Shown here: positions 8,932 through 24,682 of the stretch, piece after piece
Numbering within the stretch: position 1 is the stretch's first letter
How the letters are laid out: each line of letters starts with the position of its first letter
Source of the DNA: Corynebacterium canis
GTDB lineage: Bacteria > Actinomycetota > Actinomycetes > Mycobacteriales > Mycobacteriaceae
Assembly (NCBI RefSeq): GCF_030408595.1
Contig: NZ_CP047080.1
Coordinates: forward strand, 2,749,353 to 2,813,352
Length of the DNA stretch: 64,000 bases
Reading direction: 5' to 3'
Notes under the pieces: model-generated
Told to the model about the DNA's origin: nothing
The model's database searches: none
What the model saw: the letters and a program-made list of their open reading frames with translations, nothing else
Translations under genes and position numbers: made by a program

Positions 8932-10124
8932 CCCTTTCGAGCGCTCCCCAGCCCGATCAGCCCGCCCGCTAGGCATGCGGATAACCCAATCCCCATGGCC
9001 AGCGCCGGGTTGTCCCCTGCGCCCATCAGGGCGCTCACGCAGCCTGCCATGATGAACTGTGCAAAACCCATCATGGCAGAGCCCGCGCCTGCGCGTTCCC
9101 GCACTACGCCCGTGCCCAAGGCCGTCGCATTGCCCAAAACCGGTCCAAGATTGGCGAGCGCAATAAACAGCAACGGTGCGGTGACGTAGAGGTGCGGGCC
9201 GAACAGGGCGTCGATAAGCACGCCGATGCCGCACGCGAACATCACCCACATTGCGTTGCGCACAAGCACATGGGGATCGCAGCGATCGACCAAACGTGCG
9301 TTAATCGCGCTGCCGAGCATGATGCCGAGCGAATTGAGCGCAAACAGCACGGAGAACCCCACTTCGGTTACCCCCAATTGCTGCTGAAATACGAAGGGCG
9401 AAGCCGAAATATAGGAGAACAAACCGCCGAATCCAAGGGCGTAGGCGACGGTGTAGCCGCGGAAGCGTCGATTGCGCAGGACGTAGCCAATGCCACCGAA
9501 AAACGCACCCACGCTGGCGGCGGTGCGACGCTCCGGTGGATGGCTTTCGCGCACGATGGTTACGGCCACTACCAGCTGCAATAGCGCGATCACGGCGAGC
9601 ACCACGAAGAGTCCTCGCCACCCGAGGGGTTGGGCGAGCAAACCGCCGACAACCGGGGCAACCACCGGCGCGAGGCCCTGAATGGTCATCATGACCGAAA
9701 ACGCTTTCGCCGCTGCGGCACCGGTGGCAAGGTCCGCGATCGTGGTACGCGCAAGCACCACGCAGGCCCCCGAGCCCAGGCCCAGGATCACGCGCGCGGC
9801 GATCAGCACCCCGATATTGGGCGCAAAAGCGCAGGCCAATGAGGCGATGGCCGCGAGCACCGCCCCTCCGATCAAAAGGCCGCGGCGCCCCCACGCGTCC
9901 GATATCGGCCCGCTGCCCACCTGCCCCAATGCCATACCGAACATAAATCCGCTCAGGGTAAGCTGCACGGCTGCGGGCGAGGTGTGCAGGTCGGCGGCGA
10001 TGTTCGGCAGGGTCGGCAGGTACATATCAATGGCAAACGGACCGCCCGCCGCGAGCAGCGCCAACGCGGATAGCAGCGTCGGGTTCAAACGTTGTTTCAC
10101 ATCAGTCCTCACGTGTTCGATCAT
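8928..10124 (-). CDS. Bcr/CflA-family MFS drug efflux transporter
   Basis: 398 residues with about twelve membrane helices. PFAIDMYLPTLPNIAADL near residue 28 is the Bcr/CflA signature, and GPISDAWGRRGLLIGG near residue 72 is the MFS loop 2-3 motif. The family exports antibiotics and small molecules using the proton gradient. It is convergent with and overlaps the MarR gene by 4 bases. Upstream, only about 90 bases separate its start from the thiC riboswitch, so this is a divergent promoter region. Confidence 0.92.
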   Translation of the reverse strand: MIEHVRTDVKQRLNPTLLSALALLAAGGPFAIDMYLPTLPNIAADLHTSPAAVQLTLSGFMFGMALGQVGSGPISDAWGRRGLLIGGAVLAAIASLACAFAPNIGVLIAARVILGLGSGACVVLARTTIADLATGAAAAKAFSVMMTIQGLAPVVAPVVGGLLAQPLGWRGLFVVLAVIALLQLVVAVTIVRESHPPERRTAASVGAFFGGIGYVLRNRRFRGYTVAYALGFGGLFSYISASPFVFQQQLGVTEVGFSVLFALNSLGIMLGSAINARLVDRCDPHVLVRNAMWVMFACGIGVLIDALFGPHLYVTAPLLFIALANLGPVLGNATALGTGVVRERAGAGSAMMGFAQFIMAGCVSALMGAGDNPALAMGIGLSACLAGGLIGLGSARKG

Positions 10125-10210
10125 GGCGCATTACACCCTAAAGTGTGGAAACTCGTGCCGGAAAGTGACATGAACGGGTGCAATTTTCACTACAGTAGGA
10201 TGCACTGTGT

Positions 10211-12017
<1,807 letters not shown>

Positions 12018-12042
12018 CCGGATCCAACCTATAGATCACCAA

Positions 12043-12084
12043 GGCTTACGGGAATGTTCACCTAGTGTTTACCTCCCGTAGGCC
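12043..12084. terminator. Possible stem-loop after thiC
   Basis: GGCTTACGGGA at 12043-12053 pairs with TCCCGTAGGCC at 12074-12084 (11 bp, one G-T pair, 20-base loop), starting 26 bases after the thiC stop. There is no clear U-tract, so it may be a weak terminator or an mRNA-stabilising hairpin. Confidence 0.45.
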
Positions 12085-12158
12085 TGTTCGTAGCTCACGG
12101 TGTGTTGAGTAGGAAACGTACGCTTGCTCGTTCTACCTACTCTCGGAGGCTGTCCATC

Positions 12159-13361
12159 GTGACGCAGAACACCACCACCGCCGACAAGAAGACCACCGCT
12201 GGGGTGGCCAAAAAGGCCCCCCAACGCGCCGCGCTTCCCCATTGGCTCTTGTGGCTTGGTACCCTCGCCACCCTGTACCTGCTGATCGTCGCCATCGGCG
12301 TGATCGGCGATGGCTTCAAAGGCCTGGGCAAAGACACTGCCCAGAGCCTGTTCGATTTTGCTACGAACCCGTTTATCGGCCTGTTCGTCGGCATCCTGGC
12401 CACGGCAATCATCCAGTCCTCTTCCACCACCACCACGCTGGTGGTCACCGCCGTCGGCGCGGGCGCGCTGCCGGTGGAGGTCGCCGTCCCAATGATCATG
12501 GGCGCGAATATCGGCACCTCCGTGACCAACACGCTGGCGTCGCTCGGTCACATCGGCAATAAGGCCGAGTTCCGCCGCGCCTTCGCGGCCTCCACGGTGC
12601 ACGATTTCTTCAACCTCACCGCCGTGGCCATCCTCATGCCTCTCGAACTTCTTTTCCAGCCGATCCAGCGTTCCGCCGGCTGGCTCGCGCACCAGATGTA
12701 CGGCACCGTCCTGCCGGAGCCTGGCGACGCGGACGTAATCGGCATGCTCACCAAACCTGTGGTCGATCTGATCGGCATGAATGGCCTGCTCGGCGCCATC
12801 GATGGCGGCGTTATTTCCGCCGCGCTCACCATTACCCTGGGCATCGCCGCGATCTTCCTTACCGTCCACTGGCTGGGCAAGATCCTGCAGATCCTTATGG
12901 TCGGCCGCGCCAAGGAGATCCTGGAAAAGTCCGTGGGCGGACACCCCGTTACTGCGCTGGCTGCCGGCGCGGGCGTGACGGCCGTAGTGCAGTCTTCCTC
13001 CGTAACCACTTCGGTGATGGTTCCGTTCGCCGGTTCGGGCGCGCTGACCACCAAGCAGATTTACCCGCTGACCTTGGGCGCGAATATTGGTACCACGATT
13101 ACCGCCTTGATCGCCGCGATGGCCGTGACGGGCCAGGGCGCGGAGCTGGCATTGCAGATCGCCCTGGTGCACTTCCTGTTTAACGTGTACGGCGTGTTCA
13201 TTATTTACGTGCTGCCGTTCCTGCGCCCGGTTCCGCTGGTGTGCGCGGAATTCTTGGCTAAAGTGGCTACTGAACATAAACCTCTCGCCCTCGCATGGAT
13301 CGTCACCGTGTTCCTCGCTATCCCTGCGTTGGCCATTTTGATCCATACTCAGCTGACGTAG
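12159..13361 (+). CDS. Na+/phosphate cotransporter (NptA/PhoU-less type)
   Basis: 400 residues with about eight to nine membrane helices and two copies of the family's inverted-repeat signature: IIQSSSTTTTLVV near residue 88 and VVQSSSVTTSVMV near residue 280, each followed by a GANIGT motif (MGANIGTSVTN, LGANIGTTITA). This is the SLC34/NptA family that imports phosphate with Na+. GTG at 12159 is preferred because CGGAGG lies at 12144-12149; the open frame reaches a TTG at 12102. Confidence 0.9.
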   Translation: MTQNTTTADKKTTAGVAKKAPQRAALPHWLLWLGTLATLYLLIVAIGVIGDGFKGLGKDTAQSLFDFATNPFIGLFVGILATAIIQSSSTTTTLVVTAVGAGALPVEVAVPMIMGANIGTSVTNTLASLGHIGNKAEFRRAFAASTVHDFFNLTAVAILMPLELLFQPIQRSAGWLAHQMYGTVLPEPGDADVIGMLTKPVVDLIGMNGLLGAIDGGVISAALTITLGIAAIFLTVHWLGKILQILMVGRAKEILEKSVGGHPVTALAAGAGVTAVVQSSSVTTSVMVPFAGSGALTTKQIYPLTLGANIGTTITALIAAMAVTGQGAELALQIALVHFLFNVYGVFIIYVLPFLRPVPLVCAEFLAKVATEHKPLALAWIVTVFLAIPALAILIHTQLT

Positions 13362-13372
13362 ACGGGCCCCCG

Positions 13373-13600
13373 ATGAAAGACGAAGAGCAAGAACGTATCC
13401 ACGCCGCCGGACTCGACGAGTTAGAACGCATGCTCGCCGAGGCGGAGGAGGAGCTCAAGGCGATCCGCGCAGAGATTGCGTTACGACGCCGCGAGCAGCG
13501 CCACCAGCAAATGCAAGCGTTGCCGGACGATTTGTCCAAGCTTGAGGGTGGTTGGCGGAATGTTTTTAGTGTGATCCGTCGCATTATGAACGAGGGTTAG
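13373..13600 (+). CDS. Small coiled-coil protein of unknown function
   Basis: 75 residues starting MKDEEQERIHAAG. Residues 5-45 are strongly charged and heptad-like (ELERMLAEAEEELKAIRAEIA), so a coiled coil is likely; the C-terminal part reads LPDDLSKLEGGWRNVF. It starts 11 bases after the Na/Pi transporter stop and is probably co-transcribed. I do not recognise a family. The motif LPxDLxxLxGxW reappears in the next small gene. The longer frame from 13295 overlaps the transporter and is rejected. Confidence 0.7.
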   Translation: MKDEEQERIHAAGLDELERMLAEAEEELKAIRAEIALRRREQRHQQMQALPDDLSKLEGGWRNVFSVIRRIMNEG

Positions 13601-13617
13601 TACCCCGCCGTACCTTT

Positions 13618-13651
13618 CGCGCCGTCAGTGATTGACGGCGCGTTCGCTTTT
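13618..13651 (+). terminator. Rho-independent terminator
   Basis: Perfect 10-base arms CGCGCCGTCA (13618-13627) and TGACGGCGCG (13633-13642), 5-base loop, then TTCGCTTTT. It closes the transporter plus small-protein unit. Confidence 0.85.
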
Positions 13652-13738
13652 CATAAGGCTGGCAGCTCTTGTATAGTGGGCCGAATTGACCAATAATGGG
13701 TATCTACCCAACAATCCGAAGGTGGTGACTTCTCCGTC

Positions 13739-13882
13739 ATGAATATCTCTTCCCTCACCGAAGCGGAACGCCTCACCCTTGCCCGCGCCGAAATTGAAAT
13801 GTTGCCAGCCGATCTGTTCAGCCTGCGCGGAAGCTGGGCACAGCTCAAGGACGCGTTCTACGAGCTCGCGCACGCCGCCTAA
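13739..13882 (+). CDS. Very small protein (47 aa), possible relative of the upstream small protein
   Basis: 47 residues starting MNISSLTEAERLTLARAEIE and ending AQLKDAFYELAHAA. A GAAGGTGGTGA ribosome-like site lies at 13718-13728, 10 bases before the ATG. It contains LPADLFSLRGSW, matching LPDDLSKLEGGW of the 75-residue protein at 13373-13600. The shared motif and coiled-coil-like composition argue that it is a real gene. Function unknown. Confidence 0.55.
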   Translation: MNISSLTEAERLTLARAEIEMLPADLFSLRGSWAQLKDAFYELAHAA

Positions 13883-13972
13883 CGGCCTCGCATCTATGCT
13901 CGAGTTGCCCACCGACGCAGTACACTCATCCATACACGGTAAGTACGTCATGCGTTTTCGGAAAGGCACTCG

Positions 13973-14434
13973 ATGTCCTCTTTTCACCTGCCGCTCTTTG
14001 GCTCAATCGCACCAGGCGGGTTTTATGAAGCCACCACAATCATTGCGGGTCGCCCCCTCACGGTCCGCGCCGATTTCGAAGAAACAGGCGAGCTCGACCA
14101 TGCCGTGATTGCGGCGCTGACGGCCTTCCTATCGGCCTTGGAGGAGCGCGTGCGGGCGGCCCGGCAGGCGATCACGGCGGGCTTTGCGGAGGACGAGGAC
14201 TGGGCGGGCGTCTATATCCACCATCACCTCGCAACGACGCTTATCGACGCCCCCGCCACCGCCACGCCCGAACAACTTGCGCGCCACTTGTTCCCCGATT
14301 GCGTGTGGCTGTCCGCGGCTGCGGAAGAACCCGCCATCATCGATTTCACGGTGGGCAAGCAATACACGGATTGCGTGCTTAAGGTGAGTTTCGATGCGAC
14401 GGGTTCAGTCACCTGCATCACGATGGAAAGCTAA
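13973..14434 (+). CDS. Hypothetical protein (possibly DUF2004-like)
   Basis: 153 residues, soluble, acidic, no signal peptide or membrane helix. It begins MSSFHLPLFGSIAPGGFYEA and has a helical middle and a beta-rich C-terminus (FTVGKQYTDCVLKVSFDATGSV). The pattern recalls DUF2004-type proteins, but I cannot confirm that. GGAAAGGCACTCG precedes the start. Its end overlaps the convergent ABC permease gene by 4 bases. Confidence 0.65.
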   Translation: MSSFHLPLFGSIAPGGFYEATTIIAGRPLTVRADFEETGELDHAVIAALTAFLSALEERVRAARQAITAGFAEDEDWAGVYIHHHLATTLIDAPATATPEQLARHLFPDCVWLSAAAEEPAIIDFTVGKQYTDCVLKVSFDATGSVTCITMES

Positions 14435-15189
14435 ACATCGCGGAATCTGATGGAAAGCATGCCAAGGATAAACAACCCGACACACCACGCAATGAAGTAA
14501 TACAAGGATCCGGTGTATTCCCACTTGGTGTGGGTAAGGTTGCCCTGGGTAAGAAAGGCCTGCAGGTTGCTAAACGGCCCGTGATTGGAGATCTGCGGCC
14601 CGTATTTAGGCAGGAAGTACACAAAGGTTTCCAGGCCGAGGAACCACGAAAGCATGATCGCCACCGCGCCGGCGGTTTGGCGCACCAGCATGGCTATGCC
14701 CATGGAGAAGGTGACCATCAGCAACGCCACCAGCGGATACGCCCAGAGCATGCGGAGCAGGTATTCGTTGTTCCACACGTCTACCTGCTTGCTTACCTCG
14801 CTGCCCGCCAAGATCTTCGCGCCGTAGATGCCGCCGATCAGCGTTACAAAGGTCATTGCGGTGGCTATCACCGTGTACAGGAACCATTTGCACACCAACA
14901 CCAAGATCCGCTGCGGCGTGGCGGTAAATGTGACCCCGACGCAATTGTGGCGGTATTCGGTGGTCACCACCATGATCGCCTGCACGATCACGGACAAAAA
15001 GCCAAAGTAGTAAATGCCCTGCGGCAGCATATTGATGTCAATGTATCCGACATCGGGCATTCCGGCATTCCACCCCAAAAGCAGCGGAATCCCGGCACCC
15101 ACAACCACAAAGAACAGGGTGGTCCAAAGCAGCGCTTTCGTGGTGCTGAGTTTGATCCATTCAGATCGTATTGTGTAGAACGGATTCAC
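14431..15189 (-). CDS. ABC-2 type transporter permease
   Basis: 252 residues with six predicted membrane helices, first helix after a short cytoplasmic head that contains the typical RSEWIKLSTTKALLW segment of ABC-2 permeases. It overlaps its ATPase gene by 4 bases. Together they should form an ATP-driven exporter; the substrate is unknown. The unit follows thiG after only 19 bases on the same strand, so it may be transcribed with the thiamine operon. Confidence 0.88.
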   Translation of the reverse strand: MNPFYTIRSEWIKLSTTKALLWTTLFFVVVGAGIPLLLGWNAGMPDVGYIDINMLPQGIYYFGFLSVIVQAIMVVTTEYRHNCVGVTFTATPQRILVLVCKWFLYTVIATAMTFVTLIGGIYGAKILAGSEVSKQVDVWNNEYLLRMLWAYPLVALLMVTFSMGIAMLVRQTAGAVAIMLSWFLGLETFVYFLPKYGPQISNHGPFSNLQAFLTQGNLTHTKWEYTGSLYYFIAWCVGLFILGMLSIRFRDV

Positions 15190-16118
15190 CGCAGCTGCTC
15201 CTTTGCCTGATATTCCACGGCATGCCCCGTCATTGCCATAAAGGCGTCTTCGAGGGATGCTTTACGCTCGGTCAGCTCAAGCACATTGATTTGCGTAGAA
15301 TACGCAAGGTTTCCCACGAAATCGGTGGTTTGATCTTGAATCACATATACCAACCGGCCTTCCTCGTCTTCTTCCTGCGTGAATTCCACGCCTTCCTCTT
15401 CCAATACCCCCGCGAATTCCAGCACGTGCGGGGTGCGCACCACCACGGATCGTTGGGAGGAATGCTTGATAAATTCGTAAGTCGAAGAATCCGCCACGAG
15501 TTGCCCGCGTCCGATCACGATCAGGTGATCCGCGGTCAGCGCCATTTCTGAAAGCATGTGGGAACTCACCATCACGGTTCGCCCCTCCGCCGCGAGCCCT
15601 TTCAGGAAATTACGCACCCACCGTATGCCTTCGGGGTCGAGGCCGTTGACCGGTTCGTCGAGAAGCAATACGCCGGGGTCCCCGAGCAGCGCGGTGGCCA
15701 ACCCGAGGCGTTGCCCCATGCCCAGCGAAAACTTACCGGCTTTTTTATTGGCCACGTCGCTTAGGCCCACGATGCCGAGCACCTCATCCGCCCTGCGCTT
15801 CGGTATTCCGTTCGACGCCGCGACCCAGCGCAGGTGGTTGACTGCGGTGCGGTTGGGGTGCACCGCTTTCGCATCTAGTAGCGACCCAACCTCACGCAAT
15901 GGGTTGCGCAAACTGCGATACCGTTTCCCGTTGACCAGAGCCATCCCTGCGGTGGGACGATCCAGCCCGAGAATCATGCGCATTGTAGTGGACTTACCTG
16001 CGCCGTTCGGCCCGAGAAAACCGGTGACAATCCCTGGCTTTACCGCAAAACTCAGGTTGTCAACGGCTGTCACTCGGCCGTACCGCTTAGTCAGCCCTTT
16101 GACTTCGATCATGCACAC
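15186..16118 (-). CDS. ABC transporter ATP-binding protein
   Basis: 310 residues. Walker A GPNGAGKST near residue 39, signature FSLGMGQRL near residue 134, Walker B VLLLDEPVNGLDP near residue 153 and a switch SSHMLSEM near residue 188. A C-terminal domain of about 90 residues follows, as in drug or lantibiotic-type ABC-2 exporters. Start is GTG at 16118 or ATG at 16112. It pairs with the permease at 14431-15189. Confidence 0.92.
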   Translation of the reverse strand: MCMIEVKGLTKRYGRVTAVDNLSFAVKPGIVTGFLGPNGAGKSTTMRMILGLDRPTAGMALVNGKRYRSLRNPLREVGSLLDAKAVHPNRTAVNHLRWVAASNGIPKRRADEVLGIVGLSDVANKKAGKFSLGMGQRLGLATALLGDPGVLLLDEPVNGLDPEGIRWVRNFLKGLAAEGRTVMVSSHMLSEMALTADHLIVIGRGQLVADSSTYEFIKHSSQRSVVVRTPHVLEFAGVLEEEGVEFTQEEDEEGRLVYVIQDQTTDFVGNLAYSTQINVLELTERKASLEDAFMAMTGHAVEYQAKEQLR

Positions 16119-16137
16119 TAGTGTGGCACATCATCCA

Positions 16138-17091
<954 letters not shown>

Positions 17092-17095
<4 letters not shown>

Positions 17096-18147
17096 TGTTC
17101 CACTTTCTCAAAGCGGTGCGGGTCCGTCAGGCGCATGATCGGGAGGGGGTCTCCAGCGATTTCAGCGAGCACCGCATCCGCCGTAAGCGCCGACAATAGA
17201 ATACCGTTTCGGCCATGGCCGCAGGCGGCAATAATGCGGTCATCCACGGCACCGATATACGGCTTATTGTCGGGAGAATAGGGACGCAAACCAGCAATTA
17301 CCTCGTCGAACGCGTAATCGTCGATGCCGGGGAAGATCAGCGCGGCGTCGTCAAGCAATTGTCGAACACCCCCAGCGGTGGGCTCTAAATCGTGCCCCTG
17401 TTCGTATTCGGTGGCGCCCACGGCAAGCCCCCAATCGCGCGGCACCAGATACACGGGACGGCCGTGCACACGTGCGCGAATAGTGCGGCGGGGCGGCTCC
17501 TGGGAGGACGAACGCCGGCGCAGGCGCAATACCTCACCCTTCACCTCGCGGATGGGCAATCCGATCAACTTTTCGGAGCCCGCGCCGGCGGCCACGACCA
17601 CGCGCTCGCCGGGCACTTCGTTCACGTCTTCGACAACGGTGCGAACCCATTTCACGCCGAGCTCATGGCAGCCACGCGCCAGCGACGTCATGGCGATTCG
17701 ATTATCCACGGCGCATTCATCGTCGCACACAATGCCGCCGCGCAAACCCCGGCGCAGGCTCGGCTCAATCACGCGCAGCTCGCGGCGGGTGACCGTGCGC
17801 AGCGCATCCGGGTAGTAGCCGGCAACGAATTCCCTAATGGTGGCAATCTCCGCCGCGTCCGCTTCATCTACGGCGGTGATCAGCGTGCCTTCACCGGTAA
17901 ACATATCGCCACCCAGTTCGGCCCCCATGTGCAGCCAACTATCCAGGGCAGCGACGCCCAGGAAGAGCATGTCCTGCTCCCCCGGCCACGCCTCGGTATA
18001 CGCGCCGAGCATGCCACCAGCGACCCAACCTGCGCCGTCGGTACCTGGCATCTCGGGAGCGTACATAGTTACGTCACATCCAGCGCTCGCTAGACGGTAT
18101 GCACAAGCCAAGCCGACGATGGAACCGCCGATGACACTTACGTTCAC
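17092..18147 (-). CDS. thiO: Glycine oxidase ThiO
   Basis: 351-residue FAD-dependent amine oxidase (DAO family) that oxidises glycine to the imine used by ThiG. N-terminal dinucleotide motif [19 protein letters not shown], and a C-terminal segment [17 protein letters not shown] typical of the family. Overlaps thiE by 4 bases and thiS by 4 bases. Confidence 0.94.
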
Positions 18148-18851
18148 TGCCCCTCCTTAGTACATTGATTGATTGCAGTTTGAAGTTCCTGGGCCGCAGC
18201 GGCTGGATTAGAAGCTTCAGTAATTGCCCGAACAACAACAATACGCCGGGCACCTGCGGCGATGGTGGTACCGACACTCCCTAAGTCGATGCCGCCGATA
18301 GCAAACCACGGCTTGCCGGACTCCCCTTCCGCTTCTCGACGCCCACCCGTCCGCTGCGCCGCGTACCGCACCAGCTCCAGCCCTACCGCGGCGCGCCCCG
18401 GCTTGGTGGGGGTGGCCCACACGGGGCCGGTGCAAAAATAGTCCACGTTCGGGTCCGCCAGGGCGGCATCCACATCGGCGGCGCTGTGGCACGATCTGCC
18501 GATGCGCACGTCCGGCCCGAGGATTTCCCGTGCGATATCCGGGGGGAGGTCTTGTTGCCCCACGTGAAACACATCCGCCTTGGCCGCGTAGGCGATATCG
18601 GCGCGATCGTTCACGGCCATGCGGACCCCGTAGCGGCCGCATACTTCCCGCAATGCTGCAAGAAATTCCAGTTCCTGCGCGGCCTCCATGGCCCCGAATT
18701 CCGCCACCCCGGGGGAGTTTTTATCGCGCAGCTGAATAATGTCTACGCCGGCGGCGCACACACTCTCAGCGAGTTCTACGAGTCCGCGAGGGTTGTTTCC
18801 ATGCACATGGCGCCGAGCATCAGTTACCAGATACAGCGTTGCGGAGTCCAT
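18144..18851 (-). CDS. thiE: Thiamine-phosphate synthase
   Basis: 235 residues. Couples the pyrimidine and thiazole units. Motifs: IIQLRDK near residue 37, VNDRADIA near residue 80, GRSCHS near residue 117, [12 protein letters not shown] near residue 145 and AIGGI near residue 180. ATG at 18851 is chosen; the frame continues to 18908 but would then overlap the divergent glnX start. First gene of the thiEOSG operon. I see no TPP riboswitch in the 40 bases between it and glnX. Confidence 0.93.
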   Translation of the reverse strand: MDSATLYLVTDARRHVHGNNPRGLVELAESVCAAGVDIIQLRDKNSPGVAEFGAMEAAQELEFLAALREVCGRYGVRMAVNDRADIAYAAKADVFHVGQQDLPPDIAREILGPDVRIGRSCHSAADVDAALADPNVDYFCTGPVWATPTKPGRAAVGLELVRYAAQRTGGRREAEGESGKPWFAIGGIDLGSVGTTIAAGARRIVVVRAITEASNPAAAAQELQTAINQCTKEGQ

Positions 18852-18891
18852 GAGAAACCAGCCTAGTGCCCGTGGCGGGTATTCTGAAGCA

Positions 18892-20231
18892 ATGAGCACC
18901 CCCGTCACTCAGGATCATTGGCTGGATGCGGTGGGTTCACAAGAGCCCTCCAAACGTCAGCGCGCTTTCGCAATCGTGCGCGGCTGGCTGGATAGTCTCG
19001 ACTTCCTCTCCACCTCACCCGGCAAGCTTGCGGCGGTAACAACCCTAGTGAGTATAGCTATCTTCGCCGCAGGTTATTCCATGTCTTTGTCCTCGGACGA
19101 CCGGCAGCAAGCGTTGGACACACTCATCACCACTACCGAACCTATGTCCTACGCTTCGCATAATATTTACTCTTCGCTCTCAATTGCGGATACCACCGCC
19201 ACCACCGGCTTCGTCCAAGCGGGTGTAGAAGACCCCTCCACCCGCGACCGATATTCGGAAGCGATCCGGTTGGCCAGTATCTCCCTTGCGGAGGCAGCCG
19301 CCCAGCAAAACGAGGAAACCTCACCCCTGATTTTGGAAGTGCAGCAACAGCTTCCTGTGTACACCGGTTTGGTGGAAACCGCGCGGGCTAATAACCGCGT
19401 GGGTAATCCGGTGGGCGCGGCCTATATGGCCGAGGCCTCGGCGCTGATGCGGGAACAGATCCTGCCCACCGCCGCCAACCTTTACGCCATCACCTCCGAC
19501 GAGATGACCACGCAACAGGCGCACCTGACCAAGATACAGTGGATCCCCATTTCGGGGCTTGTCGCGGCCGTGATCCTGCTCGTGGTGGCGCAATGGTGGC
19601 TATTCCGGGTGACCCGCCGCCGCCTCAACGCCGGCTTCGTGGTGGCCACGGTTCTCATGGTGATCGCCACCGGCTGGGTGGGGGCGGCCAATTTCATGAA
19701 CTGGAGCGCGGGCTCGGCCGCCTACCAGGAGGCCTCCGCCCCGCTGTTTTCGCTGACCAATGCGCGCATCCAGGCGCAGAAGGCCCGCACGGAGGAAACC
19801 CTTTCCCTGATCCGCCGCCAGAACGTAAACACCTCGGACACCACCTTTGCGCAAGCCACCAAGCGCATCAATGAGGCCCTCGATCTTTTCGAACATAGTT
19901 CTCTCAACGAGACCACCGCGGATAAGCAAACCCTGTTGACGGCGCGCAGCAATGTGGAATCCTGGACCACGCACCACCGGTCCCTGCTGCAGGCGCAGGA
20001 TACCGGCGATTATTCCGCCGCCGTCGCACACATCTCGGGCAATACCTCGTCTTTCGACGCCCTCGACCAGGACCTCGCCGCGCTCATGGGCAAGGCCCGC
20101 ACCTCGTTGCGGTCTTATATCAATGAGGGCCTTTCCGCTACCCGCTTGGTGGCCACCCCGGTATTGTTACTTTCACTGTTTTCCGTCTTCGCAGTCTGGA
20201 TCGGAATCCGGCCTCGCTTCCAGGAGTACCT

Positions 20232-20235
<4 letters not shown>
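18892..20235 (+). CDS. glnX: Membrane protein GlnX of the GlnX-GlnH-PknG module
   Basis: 447 residues. Membrane helices at about 43-65, 220-243, 252-272 and 420-440 with extracytoplasmic loops between. It matches by position and layout the corynebacterial GlnX / mycobacterial Rv0412c protein that links the solute-binding protein GlnH to the kinase PknG. ATG 18892 is the only start clear of thiE. It overlaps glnH by 4 bases. Proposed role: pass an amino-acid (aspartate/glutamate) signal across the membrane, inferred from relatives. Confidence 0.85.
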
Positions 20236-23461
<3,226 letters not shown>

Positions 23462-23479
23462 AGCGTTCGATCACTCCCC

Positions 23480-24682
23480 TTATTGGGTGGCGATCTTCAT
23501 CGCCTTGCGGGCGATGGCCAATTCCTCGTTGGTGGGAATCACAAATACCTTCACCTGGGAATCATCGGTGGAGATTTCGCGCGCGCCATCATTAGGAAGG
23601 GCGTTGCGTTGTGGGTCGATCTTGATGCCGAAGCCCTCGAGGCCAGCCAGGGCGTCGGCACGCACGTTCGCCGCGTTCTCGCCCACGCCGGCGGTGAAGG
23701 TAATGGCGTTGACGCGCCCCAAAGCAATCATGTAGGAGCCAATATAGCGGCGCAATTGGTGAATGTACACGTTGTACGCCAGCCACGCGTCCTGATTCTC
23801 CTCTTCGATCAGGCGTGCGAGCTCGCGGAAATCGTTGACGCCGGAAATGCCCTTGACGCCGGACTTGCGGTTCAGCAATTCGTCGATTTCATCGATGCTC
23901 ATCCCGGCGCTACGGTGCAGGTGAAACACGATGCCGGGGTCGATATCGCCGGAACGGGTGCCCATGACTAGGCCCGCGAGCGGGGTCATGCCCATCGAGG
24001 TATCCACGGCCTTGCCGCCCCGAATCGCGGCGGCGGAAGCGCCATTGCCCAGGTGCAGGGTGATCTGGTTCACCGCCTCGGCGGGCATATCCAACATCGC
24101 GGGAACATGCTGGGACACATACTCGTGGCTGGTGCCGTGGAAACCGTAGCGGCGCACGCCGTGGTTCACGGCCACCTCGGCGTTAATGGCGTAGAGCGCG
24201 GCTGCCGGCGGCATGGAATGGAAGAAACCGGTATCGAACACAGCTACGTGCGGGACGTCCGGCAGGATCGCGCGCGCCACCTCGATGCCATCGATATTGG
24301 CGGGATTGTGCAGCGGGGCGAGCGGGATCAGGTCGCGGACCATATTCATGATCTCGTCCGTGATCAGCTCCGGCTGGGAAAACAGGATGCCGCCGTGCAC
24401 CACGCGGTGGCCGACGGCCACGATCTCCACATCGGAGGGGCCGCACCCGTGCGCCGTCATCAGATCGAACGCCATTGCGAGGCCCACGGAGTGATCCAGG
24501 ATCGGCGCCTCCGTAAAGTATTTTTCGCCCTCGTACTTCAGGGTAACGCGGCCGTTCGGTTCGCCGATCTGTTCCACAAGGCCGGAGGCGAAGGGCTCGT
24601 CCTTGGCGTGCTTCTTCGGGTCTACCAGCTGGAACTTAATAGAGGAGGAGCCGGAGTTCAGCACCAACACGAGTGCAGACAT
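23480..24682 (-). CDS. ackA: Acetate kinase
   Basis: 400 residues. Interconverts acetyl phosphate plus ADP with acetate plus ATP. Motifs: [12 protein letters not shown] at the N-terminus, VGHRVVHGG near residue 88, [10 protein letters not shown] near residue 147, [12 protein letters not shown] near residue 177 and FTAGVGENA near residue 325. Starts one base after the end of pta, so pta-ackA is an operon. Convergent with pknG. Confidence 0.97.
   Translation of the reverse strand: MSALVLVLNSGSSSIKFQLVDPKKHAKDEPFASGLVEQIGEPNGRVTLKYEGEKYFTEAPILDHSVGLAMAFDLMTAHGCGPSDVEIVAVGHRVVHGGILFSQPELITDEIMNMVRDLIPLAPLHNPANIDGIEVARAILPDVPHVAVFDTGFFHSMPPAAALYAINAEVAVNHGVRRYGFHGTSHEYVSQHVPAMLDMPAEAVNQITLHLGNGASAAAIRGGKAVDTSMGMTPLAGLVMGTRSGDIDPGIVFHLHRSAGMSIDEIDELLNRKSGVKGISGVNDFRELARLIEEENQDAWLAYNVYIHQLRRYIGSYMIALGRVNAITFTAGVGENAANVRADALAGLEGFGIKIDPQRNALPNDGAREISTDDSQVKVFVIPTNEELAIARKAMKIATQ

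Noticed and set aside
12069..13346. A 425-codon minus-strand frame antisense to the Na/Pi transporter
   Set aside because: Its translation is His/Gly/Arg/Asp-rich shadow sequence, while the plus strand encodes a clear transporter with paired QSSS motifs.
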